Origin: Candidatus Rifleibacteriota bacterium
Lineage (GTDB): Bacteria > Muiribacteriota > Ozemobacteria > Ozemobacterales > Ozemobacteraceae
Assembly (NCBI GenBank): GCA_015233155.1
Contig: JADFYG010000063.1
Location: 1 to 34,035, forward strand
Length of the DNA: 34,035 bases
Direction of reading: 5' to 3'
Position 1 is the stretch's first letter; the number at the start of each line of letters is the position of its first letter. Position numbers and translations under genes: made by a program. Shown here in pieces: positions 6,889 to 14,878 of this stretch. The notes under the pieces are model-generated. The model worked only from the letters and a program-made list of their open reading frames with translations, was not told the origin of the DNA and ran no database searches.

Positions 6889-7851
6889 TGGGCACTGCTG
6901 ACACTCGTTCTCCCGCCTGGGTCGAGCGTGTGACGACCAGTATTGCTGGTCATTCCATCGACCGTCTTATCTTCATCTTCCGTGCCGTGGGTTGCATCTG
7001 GGCCAGGCGCCCGGAAGGTGGTTGTACCAACTGCGGGTTTTTGGCAATGACGCTGCCCCCCCGCGGAAATAGCTCCAGCTCACCTGATTGCGCAATTCGA
7101 TTCGGTCTTTACGAAAGCCGAATCGATGTCGGGGATCGGTGAAGTGGACTTGTACAACTCAGGATCTTTCTTTGCTGACGAGGAAATGCCCCCCGAGGTG
7201 AGAACCCATGTTTTTAAATGCCTTGGGAGTTTCCCGTTGTCGCGTGTACTGGTTGAATCACGGCCTGAGTTCATTACCTCCGAACGGGTTGAAGAAGCCC
7301 GTCGTTTGCTTGGAAATATCCCTCTCGAAGTAGGAATAGGTCTTGAAAGCGCTGACGATGATATTCGTGAACGATTTATCCGAAAGGGATTTGATCGTTC
7401 TGCATTCGAATCTGCAAGTGCGGTATTGTCTGAAACCGGAGCGGGAATGGTGGTAAATATCCTTCTCAAACCTCTCGGGCTCGAAGAATCAGCAGCCGTC
7501 GATGATGCCGTATCCACCGGGCGGTATGTATTCGAATTGGCGGGTCGCCTTGGCTTATCGACCAGAGTGGCATTGCAACCGGTTTTTGTGGCCCCGGGAA
7601 CCCCGCTGGAAACAGAATTCCTCGCCGGTCGTTATCTGCCCCCCAACCTCTGGTCAGTGGTTGAGGTCGTTCGCAGGCTTCACTGTATGGGTGAAACAGT
7701 GGTGGGTTTGAGCGAAGAGGGGCTCGAACCGAAACGTTCACCGGCTGGTTGCGGGAAATGCGATGGAATTATCCGGCAGGCATTGCGGGATTACAATCGC
7801 ACAAAAAATATCAATATCTTTGATTCTCTGAATTGCTCTTGCAGGTCGTAA
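6885..7851 (+). CDS. Elp3-like/TIGR01210-type radical SAM protein, reading frame broken at a 7-C run
   Basis: Two frames together make one protein of about 321 residues. The first (6885-7062) carries C37-x9-C47-x2-C50 in a G-C-I-W-A-R...G-G-C-T-N-C-G-F context, a cluster spacing like Elp3 and the TIGR01210/RaSEA-type proteins. The second, entered around 7060 and continuing past 7126, has D-L-Y-N-S-G-S-F-F, G-I-G-L-E-S-A-D-D and a Cys-rich tail (C-G-K-C-D ... C-S-C) typical of the same group. Removing one C from the CCCCCCC tract at 7056-7062 restores a continuous frame. It may be an assembly indel, a true mutation or slippage. The ATG overlaps the carbamoyltransferase stop. The reaction and substrate are unknown; relatives act on tRNA or archaeosine, so RNA modification is possible. 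Confidence 0.8.
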
Positions 7852-7887
7852 AATAGGGGCGCTGACTCGATTTTACGACCTATTTTA
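7843..7887. terminator. Bidirectional terminator between convergent radical SAM genes
   Basis: AGGTCGTAAAAT (7843-7854) and its perfect reverse complement ATTTTACGACCT (7870-7881) form a 12-bp stem containing the stop codons of both convergent genes. A second, overlapping pairing is possible between TAAAATAGG (7849-7857) and CCTATTTTA (7879-7887). The stem's own A/T base supplies the U-rich stretch in either direction. Confidence 0.65.
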
Positions 7888-9457
7888 TCCTGAAAAAAGG
7901 CGCGTGACTTGACGTAAAGACGGGGGGATCGCGGCGCAAAATCGGCGCAATTGCCGGGTGATTCCTGAATTCCACATTAACGAAACGGCGAACCTTATAG
8001 CGATTCCAGCCTCGTGGATGTTCGAACTTGCGATATAAACCCAGATCGCTATCATCGATTGGAAAAGTTGACAGCGAAGCTGTTTCAGGGCCATATGCCG
8101 GAAGATTGAAGATGGCCAGATTCAGAAATCCGATTACGGAAGCATGCTTTGCAACAAAAGCGAGTGTCGCGCGAGCTTCCGGCTCCGATTCAGCCGGAGT
8201 TCCGAACAGAAGATACACGTATGGCGTGATTCCGGCCTCGTTCAGGTTGTGTAAAATTCTGCCGGCCATCGCAAGATCAATGCCTTTGCCCATAGCTTCC
8301 AGGACCCCCTCATCTCCTGATTCCAGTCCGAGTTGCAGCATCAGGCATCCTGATCGTGCCAGCGCTCTGCAGACATTGGGATCATCCAGTGGTGGTCCGA
8401 ATCGCGCAAATCCATACCATGACACTCCGATATCGCTTCCGGCCAGAGTGCTCAAAACCGCCGGACTTAATGCATCATCCAGTAAATGCACCAGACGGGG
8501 TTTGTATATTTGTGCCAGTCGGGAAATCCGGGTTACGATTTCCTCCGGAGTTCCGGATGGCTGGTAATCGACTCCTTCAGAGCTCTCCGGGCAAAAGGCA
8601 CAGCGTTTCCACCAGCAGCCAATGGCCGTGCTTAAGGGAAGAATGAGACCTGGCGACAGATAGGACTCTAATGGCAATTCATTGAATCCTGGAAGAATCA
8701 TATTATCCGCACCAACACTGGAATTCATTGGATAGATCGGTTCTCTTACTGGGTCTTGGCCAAGAAAATCGAGAAGCGCTTCTGCGCCAGGCCCCGATAC
8801 CATACGGTCAACCGCTCCCGTGAACGGATTTTTCCAATCGGGGCGATTCAACCAGGAGGTGATGAGTCCTCCGCCCAGAATAATGCGAATTCTCGGTAAC
8901 ATGATGCGCAACAAACCAATCAGAGCGAACGCCGATGGTGCCTGAGTCAGATAATTTATCGAAATACCGGCATGGGTAAAGTTGTTTTTCTCCAGCAGTG
9001 ATTCGAATCGGGGGCGAAGAGCTGCGACAAAAGGGTCTGACAGAGGCGTATCGACTGCCTGTAGAAGCTCCGAGCTGCATGTTGGCCGCCGCATGTCACA
9101 CGTGATGTTTGAAAGACCCAGATGCCATCCATATCTGGCGGAGTGATGCCGTGCCAGGACGCGCTCGAGGTCACCGATTACTCTCGTGTAAGTGTCGAAG
9201 CGCAGAAAGGCTTTTCCGTTACGCAGTCCTGATATATGCGAACTTCGGTTGCGATTGGCACGAATTGTCCAGGTGTCGCTTCCATCGCCTCCATTTTCTA
9301 TCAGCTCCAGAAGACCTTCAATGCCTGCGTCCCAGAGTTTATGTTGAATACCTCTCTGTTCAAGGGTCGCGGCGAGGAGGGCCAGTCCCGCAGGAGGCTC
9401 GCATGGACGAGCGCCTGGTGGATTTATCAGCAGAACCGAGAGATCATCGGCATTCAT
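7880..9457 (-). CDS. B12-binding-type radical SAM protein
   Basis: The 525-residue protein starts with a cobalamin-binding-like segment (V-L-L-I-N-P-P-G-A-R then P-P-A-G-L-A-L-L-A-A-T-L), as in MiaB/BchE/HpnJ-like enzymes, followed by a long insert and an L-G-G-G-L-I-T strand at about residue 195. The radical SAM cluster is C281-x4-C286-x2-C289 within G-C-W-W-K-R-C-A-F-C, a spacing seen in several B12-radical SAM groups rather than the common Cx3Cx2C. L-G-L-E-S-G-D-E-G-V-L fits the SAM-contacting strand, and the C-terminal third is Aro/Pro rich. It starts 26 bases after the HEAT-membrane gene, suggesting cotranscription. The ribosome site is weak. Chemistry (methylation, cyclisation or other) is not decidable. 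Confidence 0.88.
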   Translation of the reverse strand: MNADDLSVLLINPPGARPCEPPAGLALLAATLEQRGIQHKLWDAGIEGLLELIENGGDGSDTWTIRANRNRSSHISGLRNGKAFLRFDTYTRVIGDLERVLARHHSARYGWHLGLSNITCDMRRPTCSSELLQAVDTPLSDPFVAALRPRFESLLEKNNFTHAGISINYLTQAPSAFALIGLLRIMLPRIRIILGGGLITSWLNRPDWKNPFTGAVDRMVSGPGAEALLDFLGQDPVREPIYPMNSSVGADNMILPGFNELPLESYLSPGLILPLSTAIGCWWKRCAFCPESSEGVDYQPSGTPEEIVTRISRLAQIYKPRLVHLLDDALSPAVLSTLAGSDIGVSWYGFARFGPPLDDPNVCRALARSGCLMLQLGLESGDEGVLEAMGKGIDLAMAGRILHNLNEAGITPYVYLLFGTPAESEPEARATLAFVAKHASVIGFLNLAIFNLPAYGPETASLSTFPIDDSDLGLYRKFEHPRGWNRYKVRRFVNVEFRNHPAIAPILRRDPPVFTSSHAPFFRIK

Positions 9458-9483
9458 CTGGCTTACATTTGATCTTTTTCGAT

Positions 9484-11151
9484 TCAGCGACCGAACAACC
9501 CAGGTATTGCAAGGACATCAAAACCACGTGTTACAAGCATTGCCTTGAGGCCGAATGAATAGGATGCCTGTAAAATCAGCATGATAAACAGGCCTATGGC
9601 GAAACGTTTATATAGGTGGATATCACGAGTGATGAGTTCTCCGCCTTTGTGGTGAGCATTTTCCGAACCTTCGTTAAAACCACCCCAGCCTGCAAAAAGA
9701 TAACAACCTATTGCGGCCGCTGAAAAGAAGATTGCCGTGAAACGTTTGAATTGTCCAAGCATATCGAGGACGATTATCTCGGAAGATGCTGACGGAGTAA
9801 AGCCTGCCATAGCAGCTACGAATCTGAGCTCAACTCCCCCGAGCCACCAGCCGATCATGGCGCTGAATGCAGCGAAGATCCAGGCTAAAAGACGGCCACG
9901 CCGCCCACCCGTGGTCGTCGCAGTCGTTGGAATTCCCAGCCAGATCATAAGCCAGCCGAACAGAGGAACCATCCCTGCAGTGCCTGTAGCCTGTGCAGCC
10001 AGAAACAACGTTGATAGTCCCCAGGGCCAATACCGAGCATCTCCGGGAGAATATATCGATGCGGAGACGGTTAAAATTCCCGCAATTCCGAGGATTATTG
10101 GTGCCATAGTATATTGGGCGGGCCAGGCAAAATGACATATGCTCCCGGCAATAAGCCAGATGGCCAGACCTGTCATCGGTCTGGTTTCACAGCCTGCGGT
10201 TGCTGACGTGCCGGATACTGTTCCGCCAACATTTTTGAGTGTTGCAACCATGCGCGGAATTTCCAGTGCACGTAGTCTGATTGCCGTGAATCGTGATTCC
10301 AAAGCGATATCCAGTAGCATTTCCATTCGCGAAGGACGCAGGACGCCAATCAGAAAGACGGCGGAATCCTGTAATGCCACGCTGTTACTGCGGAGCATTT
10401 CTTCGATATGCGCCTCGGCCGTATTTGCTTCATATCGTGCCAATGCCCGAACTGCATTTGCCCGTATTCGATTATCCTGAGAGTGAGCCAGGCCTCTGAA
10501 TGTGTCGAGCATTTCCGGAACATTGCATGCTGTCAAGCCTTCAAGTGCATTTGCTACTACTCGCGGATCAGGGTGAGAAAGCAGCTTTTGCATTGCCGGA
10601 GGAATTTTCGGATGTGAGATACGCGTCAATCGTTTGGCCAGATATGAGATCTTGAATGTGTCGGTTTCTGATTCGAGATATGCCAGCATTGCATCCGCCA
10701 GCGTTGGATCATGACTATCGGTCAATCGTTCAATAACTTCGAAAACCAGATAACGACTTTCCAGATGGAGTTTTTTCAGTAATATATCGCGTGTCGTTCC
10801 CGCGGACAATGCGGAACTGTCTTCAGCACGTGCCGCTCGGACATCACCTGCCGCCGGAACTTCCCCGCTGCTGTCAGCTATTCCATAAGCTTTTCGACCC
10901 AATTGAGGGAACATGGCAACCAGGTGAGCCTGGGCTTTACGCGCGTGATATCGGATATTCGTTTCAGAATGCAGGATGTGTTCCTGTATCAGCGCAAAAA
11001 GCCTTTCGCCATCTGATTCCAGGGGTGTACTCTGTATGCCAATAAACTCCAGAATCGCTTCGCGATCAGCCACTCCGCCCTCTTCCAGGATACGACAGGC
11101 GTAATCGCCCCAGCTTGGAGTCGATGAAGAGCTCATAGAAGCAATTTCCAT
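9484..11151 (-). CDS. HEAT-repeat protein with C-terminal multi-pass membrane domain
   Basis: The 555-residue protein has two parts. Residues about 40-315 are helical HEAT-like repeats, recognisable in segments such as L-S-H-P-D-P-R-V-V-A-N-A-L-E-G-L and S-Q-D-N-R-I-R-A-N-A-V-R-A-L-A-R-Y, the D/R-V/I-x-x-N/R-A pattern of HEAT_2 units. From about residue 325 on there are six or seven hydrophobic segments with Gly/Trp-rich loops. There is no signal peptide, so the repeat domain should be cytosolic. I do not recognise the membrane part. Its position directly ahead of the B12-radical SAM gene suggests a shared but unknown task. Alternative start: Met6. Confidence 0.75.
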   Translation of the reverse strand: MEIASMSSSSTPSWGDYACRILEEGGVADREAILEFIGIQSTPLESDGERLFALIQEHILHSETNIRYHARKAQAHLVAMFPQLGRKAYGIADSSGEVPAAGDVRAARAEDSSALSAGTTRDILLKKLHLESRYLVFEVIERLTDSHDPTLADAMLAYLESETDTFKISYLAKRLTRISHPKIPPAMQKLLSHPDPRVVANALEGLTACNVPEMLDTFRGLAHSQDNRIRANAVRALARYEANTAEAHIEEMLRSNSVALQDSAVFLIGVLRPSRMEMLLDIALESRFTAIRLRALEIPRMVATLKNVGGTVSGTSATAGCETRPMTGLAIWLIAGSICHFAWPAQYTMAPIILGIAGILTVSASIYSPGDARYWPWGLSTLFLAAQATGTAGMVPLFGWLMIWLGIPTTATTTGGRRGRLLAWIFAAFSAMIGWWLGGVELRFVAAMAGFTPSASSEIIVLDMLGQFKRFTAIFFSAAAIGCYLFAGWGGFNEGSENAHHKGGELITRDIHLYKRFAIGLFIMLILQASYSFGLKAMLVTRGFDVLAIPGLFGR

Positions 11152-11208
11152 GCTTTTTTGTTGGAATCAAAAGTCATGGTGGGCATGATATCAGTATTCC
11201 GGTCAGGC

Positions 11209-11237
11209 TTCAATCATGAAAGAATGCATGTTATAAT
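11209..11237 (+). promoter_or_regulatory. Candidate sigma-70 promoter of the histidine kinase operon
   Basis: A perfect TATAAT (11232-11237) lies 17 bases after TTCAAT (11209-11214). Transcription would start near 11244, leaving a leader of about 100 bases before the kinase ATG. Confidence 0.5.
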
Positions 11238-11345
11238 AGCGCGGAGTCAAAGTTTTCACTAATGCTGGTCTTTTCACTGATCATTGAATATCGGTTCATC
11301 TGATTATATGTCGTGAAATGGCGATCGTTGAGGATAGGGGCAGCC

Positions 11346-12302
11346 ATGACTGAAAAAAACAGGACTGATTCTGTTTCCGGCGGTTCTGACGCGGAAACTT
11401 CGCCCCCCGATATGTCGCCGGCATCCACATCCGTTTCACTGATTTCTTCACGAAAGTTCGAATCGATCGGTCGTCTTGCATCCGGAATAACGCATGAAAT
11501 CAACACTCCGATGCATTATCTCGATAATAATATCGGTTTCCTGAAAACATCGTTCGTAAGTCTTATCTCGCTGCAGAAGCGATATCGGGAACTGATCGGT
11601 CGCATTAATACCATGGCACCCATTACTCCCGCAGAACTTGACGACCTGGCACAATTTGAGAAAAGTATCGATCCGGTTTACCTTGAAACAGAGATCATAA
11701 GTGCACTCGACCAATCGCTCGAAGGTGTGGACAGTGTCTCTAAAATTGTACTGGCCCTGAAAGATTTTTCCCACCCGGCTCAAAACGAGTTTTCACTGGC
11801 CGATATCAATCGCAGTATCGAGGGAGTGGCGGTCATTACCCGTCATGAATGGAAGCGTGTCGCTGATCTTCGCCTGGCCCTGGACCAAAATCTGCCGTTT
11901 GTTCATTGTTCTCGCGACGCGGTTAATCAGGTATTACTTAATATGATAGTGAATGCGGCTCATGCAATAAAAGAAAAAATCGATGTCGGCGGGTATGATC
12001 ATGGTTCGATATTGATCGAGACACTTTGTGCAGGCGATTTTATTACAATTCGCATCATAGATGACGGCCCCGGCATTTCTCCCGAAAATCGCAATAAAGT
12101 GTTTCAGCCATTCTTTACGACAAAGCCTGCCGGGAAAGGCACCGGCCAGGGGCTCAATCTGGCCTGGGACATAATTGTAAACCGTCATCGTGGTTCAATA
12201 GAATTCGAAACAGTTCCGGGTAAGGGCACAAGTTTTCTGATAAGACTTCCCGTTCAGCCGCCTTCTCCATCCACACCACCGTCTGGAGTGTTATCAGCAT
12301 GA
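11346..12302 (+). CDS. Soluble sensor histidine kinase
   Basis: This 318-residue kinase has an H-box L-A-S-G-I-T-H-E-I-N-T-P-M (phosphorylated H50), an N-box N-x-x-x-N-A-A-H-A-I near residue 200, G1 D-D-G-P-G-I, F-box F-x-P-F-F-T-T-K-P and G2 G-x-G-T-G-Q-G-L. The H-box type (H-E-I-N-T-P-x-x-Y/F-I/L) belongs to the HPK4-like group often found with HDOD or response-regulator genes. There is no transmembrane helix and no obvious sensory domain; the first 30 residues are Ser/Thr/Pro-rich and probably flexible. ATG 11346 is preferred over GTG 11313 because an AGGGG site lies 6 bases ahead of it. The stop overlaps the next gene (ATGA). Its partners are most likely the two REC proteins downstream. 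Confidence 0.92.
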   Translation: MTEKNRTDSVSGGSDAETSPPDMSPASTSVSLISSRKFESIGRLASGITHEINTPMHYLDNNIGFLKTSFVSLISLQKRYRELIGRINTMAPITPAELDDLAQFEKSIDPVYLETEIISALDQSLEGVDSVSKIVLALKDFSHPAQNEFSLADINRSIEGVAVITRHEWKRVADLRLALDQNLPFVHCSRDAVNQVLLNMIVNAAHAIKEKIDVGGYDHGSILIETLCAGDFITIRIIDDGPGISPENRNKVFQPFFTTKPAGKGTGQGLNLAWDIIVNRHRGSIEFETVPGKGTSFLIRLPVQPPSPSTPPSGVLSA

Positions 12303-13678
12303 GTTTGTTCGGAAGAATGCTCGATCGTATTCAATCAACTGCCCGCGGTCTGCTGCCATCTGAAAAGCATGACTGGTCTAATATTTCAATATTGTTCGTT
12401 GACCCTGAGACAAACGTGATTGACGGACATAAGCGCATGCTGCATTTGCAGCGTCCGGACTGGACCGCTCATTTTGCCGCGGATGCTCCGGCTGCACTTG
12501 CAATTATGGCATTATCATCGATCGATGTTGTTGTTTCTGAGCTTAATATGCAGTGTAAGGACGGTAGTGATTTGTTTGCCGTCGTGCAGAAATTGTTTCC
12601 GCAGGTAATTCGCATCGTGTTGTCGAGCGAGAGTGACGCCGAGTCTGAAATAATTTTGCGGGCAACACAGTCTGCCCATCAATTTCTTGTCAAGCCATGC
12701 AAGGTTGAGACATTGTTGACGCGAATAGAGCACGCAATGGAATTGCGCCAGCTTCTGAAAACCCCGGGACTCATGAAGATAATCGGAGGCATGCCTTATC
12801 TTCCCAGCCTGCCTCCGCTTTATTTTAAGCTCGTGAACGCACTTTCCTCGCAAAATATGTCTGTGAGCGACATTGGAGACATTATAGCCCAGGATCTCTC
12901 GATGACCGGGCGCGTATTGCACCTTGTAAACTCAGCGTTTTTCGGGCTTCCGCGAAAGATTTCCAGCGCGCGTGAAGCCGCTGTGATTCTCGGAATAAAC
13001 ACACTTAAATCTCTGGTTCTTTACGTCAAACTTTTTTTCGCTGCGTCTGAATCGACTATTCCGGGGTTGTCACTAGACGATTTGTGGGCACACAGTTCTC
13101 TGGCTGCACGAATTTCCCGTGAGATCGTAATGGTTGAAGGGGGCGATCGGCGTGCCATGGAGGAAGCCATGCTCTCCGGAATGTTGCACGACGTCGGCAA
13201 ACTTCTGATCCTGGATGAAAGAGATTATCTGAGACGCATTATTCAAAGGCTCGGAGAGGGCACTCACTCCGAGTCTGAATCGGCCTCGGAGGAGGCAGCG
13301 CCAGCCAGCTCTTCGAACAGCACGTCCGGCTCAATCATGTCTTTTGCCGACGCGGAGTATTACGAATTTTCCACATCCCACGCAGAGATCGGCGCATATC
13401 TGCTCGGGATCTGGGGATTACCGGATTTAATCGTCGAGGCGGTGGCTTGCCACCATCGTCCGATGCAGATCACGCAGAACGGCTTTTCCGCGGTGACCGC
13501 GGTATATGTTGCAAATGCCATTCTGACTGCTGATCCTGGCAAAGCTCCCGTTGTCGACAGTGTGTATCTCGATCATATCGGAATGCGTAAGCGTCTGCCT
13601 GTCTGGATAGAACGTGCCCGGCCGATTTTACAGGATGCGAAGGAAAAGAGCATGGCGAAAGATTCGGGAAAGAATTAA
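12299..13678 (+). CDS. REC-HDOD signalling protein with Glu at the phosphoacceptor site
   Basis: Residues about 29-145 form a receiver-like domain: I-L-F-V-D-P-E, V-V-V-S-E-L-N-M, V-L-S-S and L-V-K-P-C (K132). The phosphorylated Asp is replaced by Glu (E81, S-E-L instead of S-D-L/M) and the second acidic residue of the D-D pair is Pro, so phosphorylation is not expected; it may be fixed in one state. Residues about 155-430 are an HDOD domain (L-P-S-L-P-P-L-Y-F-K-L, G-R-V-L-H-L-V-N-S-A-F-F-G, A-V-I-L-G-I-N-T-L, M-L-H-D-V-G-K) with a low-complexity Ser/Glu insert at about 322-345. HDOD proteins bind nucleotides or partner proteins. It overlaps the kinase upstream and the PP2C gene downstream. 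Confidence 0.9.
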   Translation: MSLFGRMLDRIQSTARGLLPSEKHDWSNISILFVDPETNVIDGHKRMLHLQRPDWTAHFAADAPAALAIMALSSIDVVVSELNMQCKDGSDLFAVVQKLFPQVIRIVLSSESDAESEIILRATQSAHQFLVKPCKVETLLTRIEHAMELRQLLKTPGLMKIIGGMPYLPSLPPLYFKLVNALSSQNMSVSDIGDIIAQDLSMTGRVLHLVNSAFFGLPRKISSAREAAVILGINTLKSLVLYVKLFFAASESTIPGLSLDDLWAHSSLAARISREIVMVEGGDRRAMEEAMLSGMLHDVGKLLILDERDYLRRIIQRLGEGTHSESESASEEAAPASSSNSTSGSIMSFADAEYYEFSTSHAEIGAYLLGIWGLPDLIVEAVACHHRPMQITQNGFSAVTAVYVANAILTADPGKAPVVDSVYLDHIGMRKRLPVWIERARPILQDAKEKSMAKDSGKN

Positions 13679-14868
13679 TGAGCCCTGTCAAAGCGCGTAT
13701 TCTTCTGGTGGATGACGACGAGAACTTTTTGGCCTCGAATGCCCGTGTTCTTTGTCATCTTTGGGACGTTGTAACCGCATCCAGCGGTGAGGCAGGCCTT
13801 CAGGCGCTGGATAGCGATGGCCCATTCGCCGTCGTTGTGTCTGACTTTAATATGCCGCGTATGAATGGTACTCGTTTTCTCACGAAAGTGCGCGACAAAG
13901 CCCCTGACACCGTTCGTATGATGTTAACCGGCGAAGGCGATTTCCAGATCGCAACGCAGGCCGTAAATGAGGGGTATATTTTTCGATTTCTGACAAAGCC
14001 CTGTCCTCAGGCGGCTCTTGTCAAAGCTCTCGAAGCAGGTCTCGAACAATACCGCTTGATCCAGTCCGAAAAAGAGGCGCGTCAACAGGAAGTTCGCATT
14101 GCTTCCGAAATCCAGCAATCACTTTTGCTTGAACCGCCACCGGTAGGCATACGCGGGGCTCAAATAGTGGCGTTGACAATCCCATCATGTGGTGCCGACG
14201 GCGATTTTATAGATTTTTTTGATTATTCCGACTCCGTTTTCGATGCGATTCTCGGCGATGTCATGGGGAAAGGAATCCCTGCCGCACTTATCGGGGCGGG
14301 GACGAAATCCAAATTTTCGCGAATTCTCAGTCGTCTTTTCAGCACCGAATATTCCGGTGAGGAATCTTGTAAAAGCAGAACAATCCCATCCCCAAAGAAC
14401 ATCATGCGTCGCATGCAACAGGATATGGGCGGCCGTCTTCTCGAGTTGGCCAGTTTCGTCACACTTTTCTACGCGCGTTTTGATTTGAAAGCGCGTTTAT
14501 TGACATTTGTCGATGCCGGACACACGCCAACTCTCTTTGTTTCGAACAAAGACGGAGCCGTTCATCAACTCAAGGGAGAAGGTGTCCCACTAGGATTCCC
14601 GGAACTGGGGCCTTATGATGAAATCTCACTGGGATTTCAGGCCGGAGACGTTTTTTTTATCTATTCCGACGGTCTCATGGACGGAGCAAATGCCAAGGGC
14701 GAGCCCTTCGGAGTCGCACGCCTGGAAAAATGCATCGCCGGGTATCGCAAAGAATCGGCCCAAAATATTCTTCAACATCTGCTCGAAGAATTCAGGTCAT
14801 TCGTCGGCAGCACGAGCTTCAGCGATGATCTGTCCTGTATTGTGGTGAAAATAGACCCGGACGCATAA
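13678..14868 (+). CDS. Response regulator with SpoIIE/RsbU-type PP2C phosphatase output
   Basis: Residues 5-120 are an intact receiver (V-D-D-D, acceptor D56 in V-V-V-S-D-F-N-M-P, Thr in M-L-T-G, Lys in L-T-K-P-C). A short helical linker (about 120-150, E/K/R/Q-rich) leads to the PP2C phosphatase: I-A-S-E-I-Q-Q-S-L-L, G-A-D-G-D-F-I-D-F-F, L-G-D-V-M-G-K-G-I-P-A-A-L, D-A-G-H-T-P-T-L, Y-S-D-G-L-M-D-G and D-D-L-S-C-I-V-V-K supply the metal-binding acidic residues. Such proteins dephosphorylate anti-sigma-antagonists or similar Ser/Thr phosphoproteins when their receiver is phosphorylated. The start shares one base with the upstream stop (TAATG). No anti-sigma partner is nearby, so the target lies elsewhere. 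Confidence 0.93.
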   Translation: MSPVKARILLVDDDENFLASNARVLCHLWDVVTASSGEAGLQALDSDGPFAVVVSDFNMPRMNGTRFLTKVRDKAPDTVRMMLTGEGDFQIATQAVNEGYIFRFLTKPCPQAALVKALEAGLEQYRLIQSEKEARQQEVRIASEIQQSLLLEPPPVGIRGAQIVALTIPSCGADGDFIDFFDYSDSVFDAILGDVMGKGIPAALIGAGTKSKFSRILSRLFSTEYSGEESCKSRTIPSPKNIMRRMQQDMGGRLLELASFVTLFYARFDLKARLLTFVDAGHTPTLFVSNKDGAVHQLKGEGVPLGFPELGPYDEISLGFQAGDVFFIYSDGLMDGANAKGEPFGVARLEKCIAGYRKESAQNILQHLLEEFRSFVGSTSFSDDLSCIVVKIDPDA

Positions 14869-14878
14869 AATACAATAC

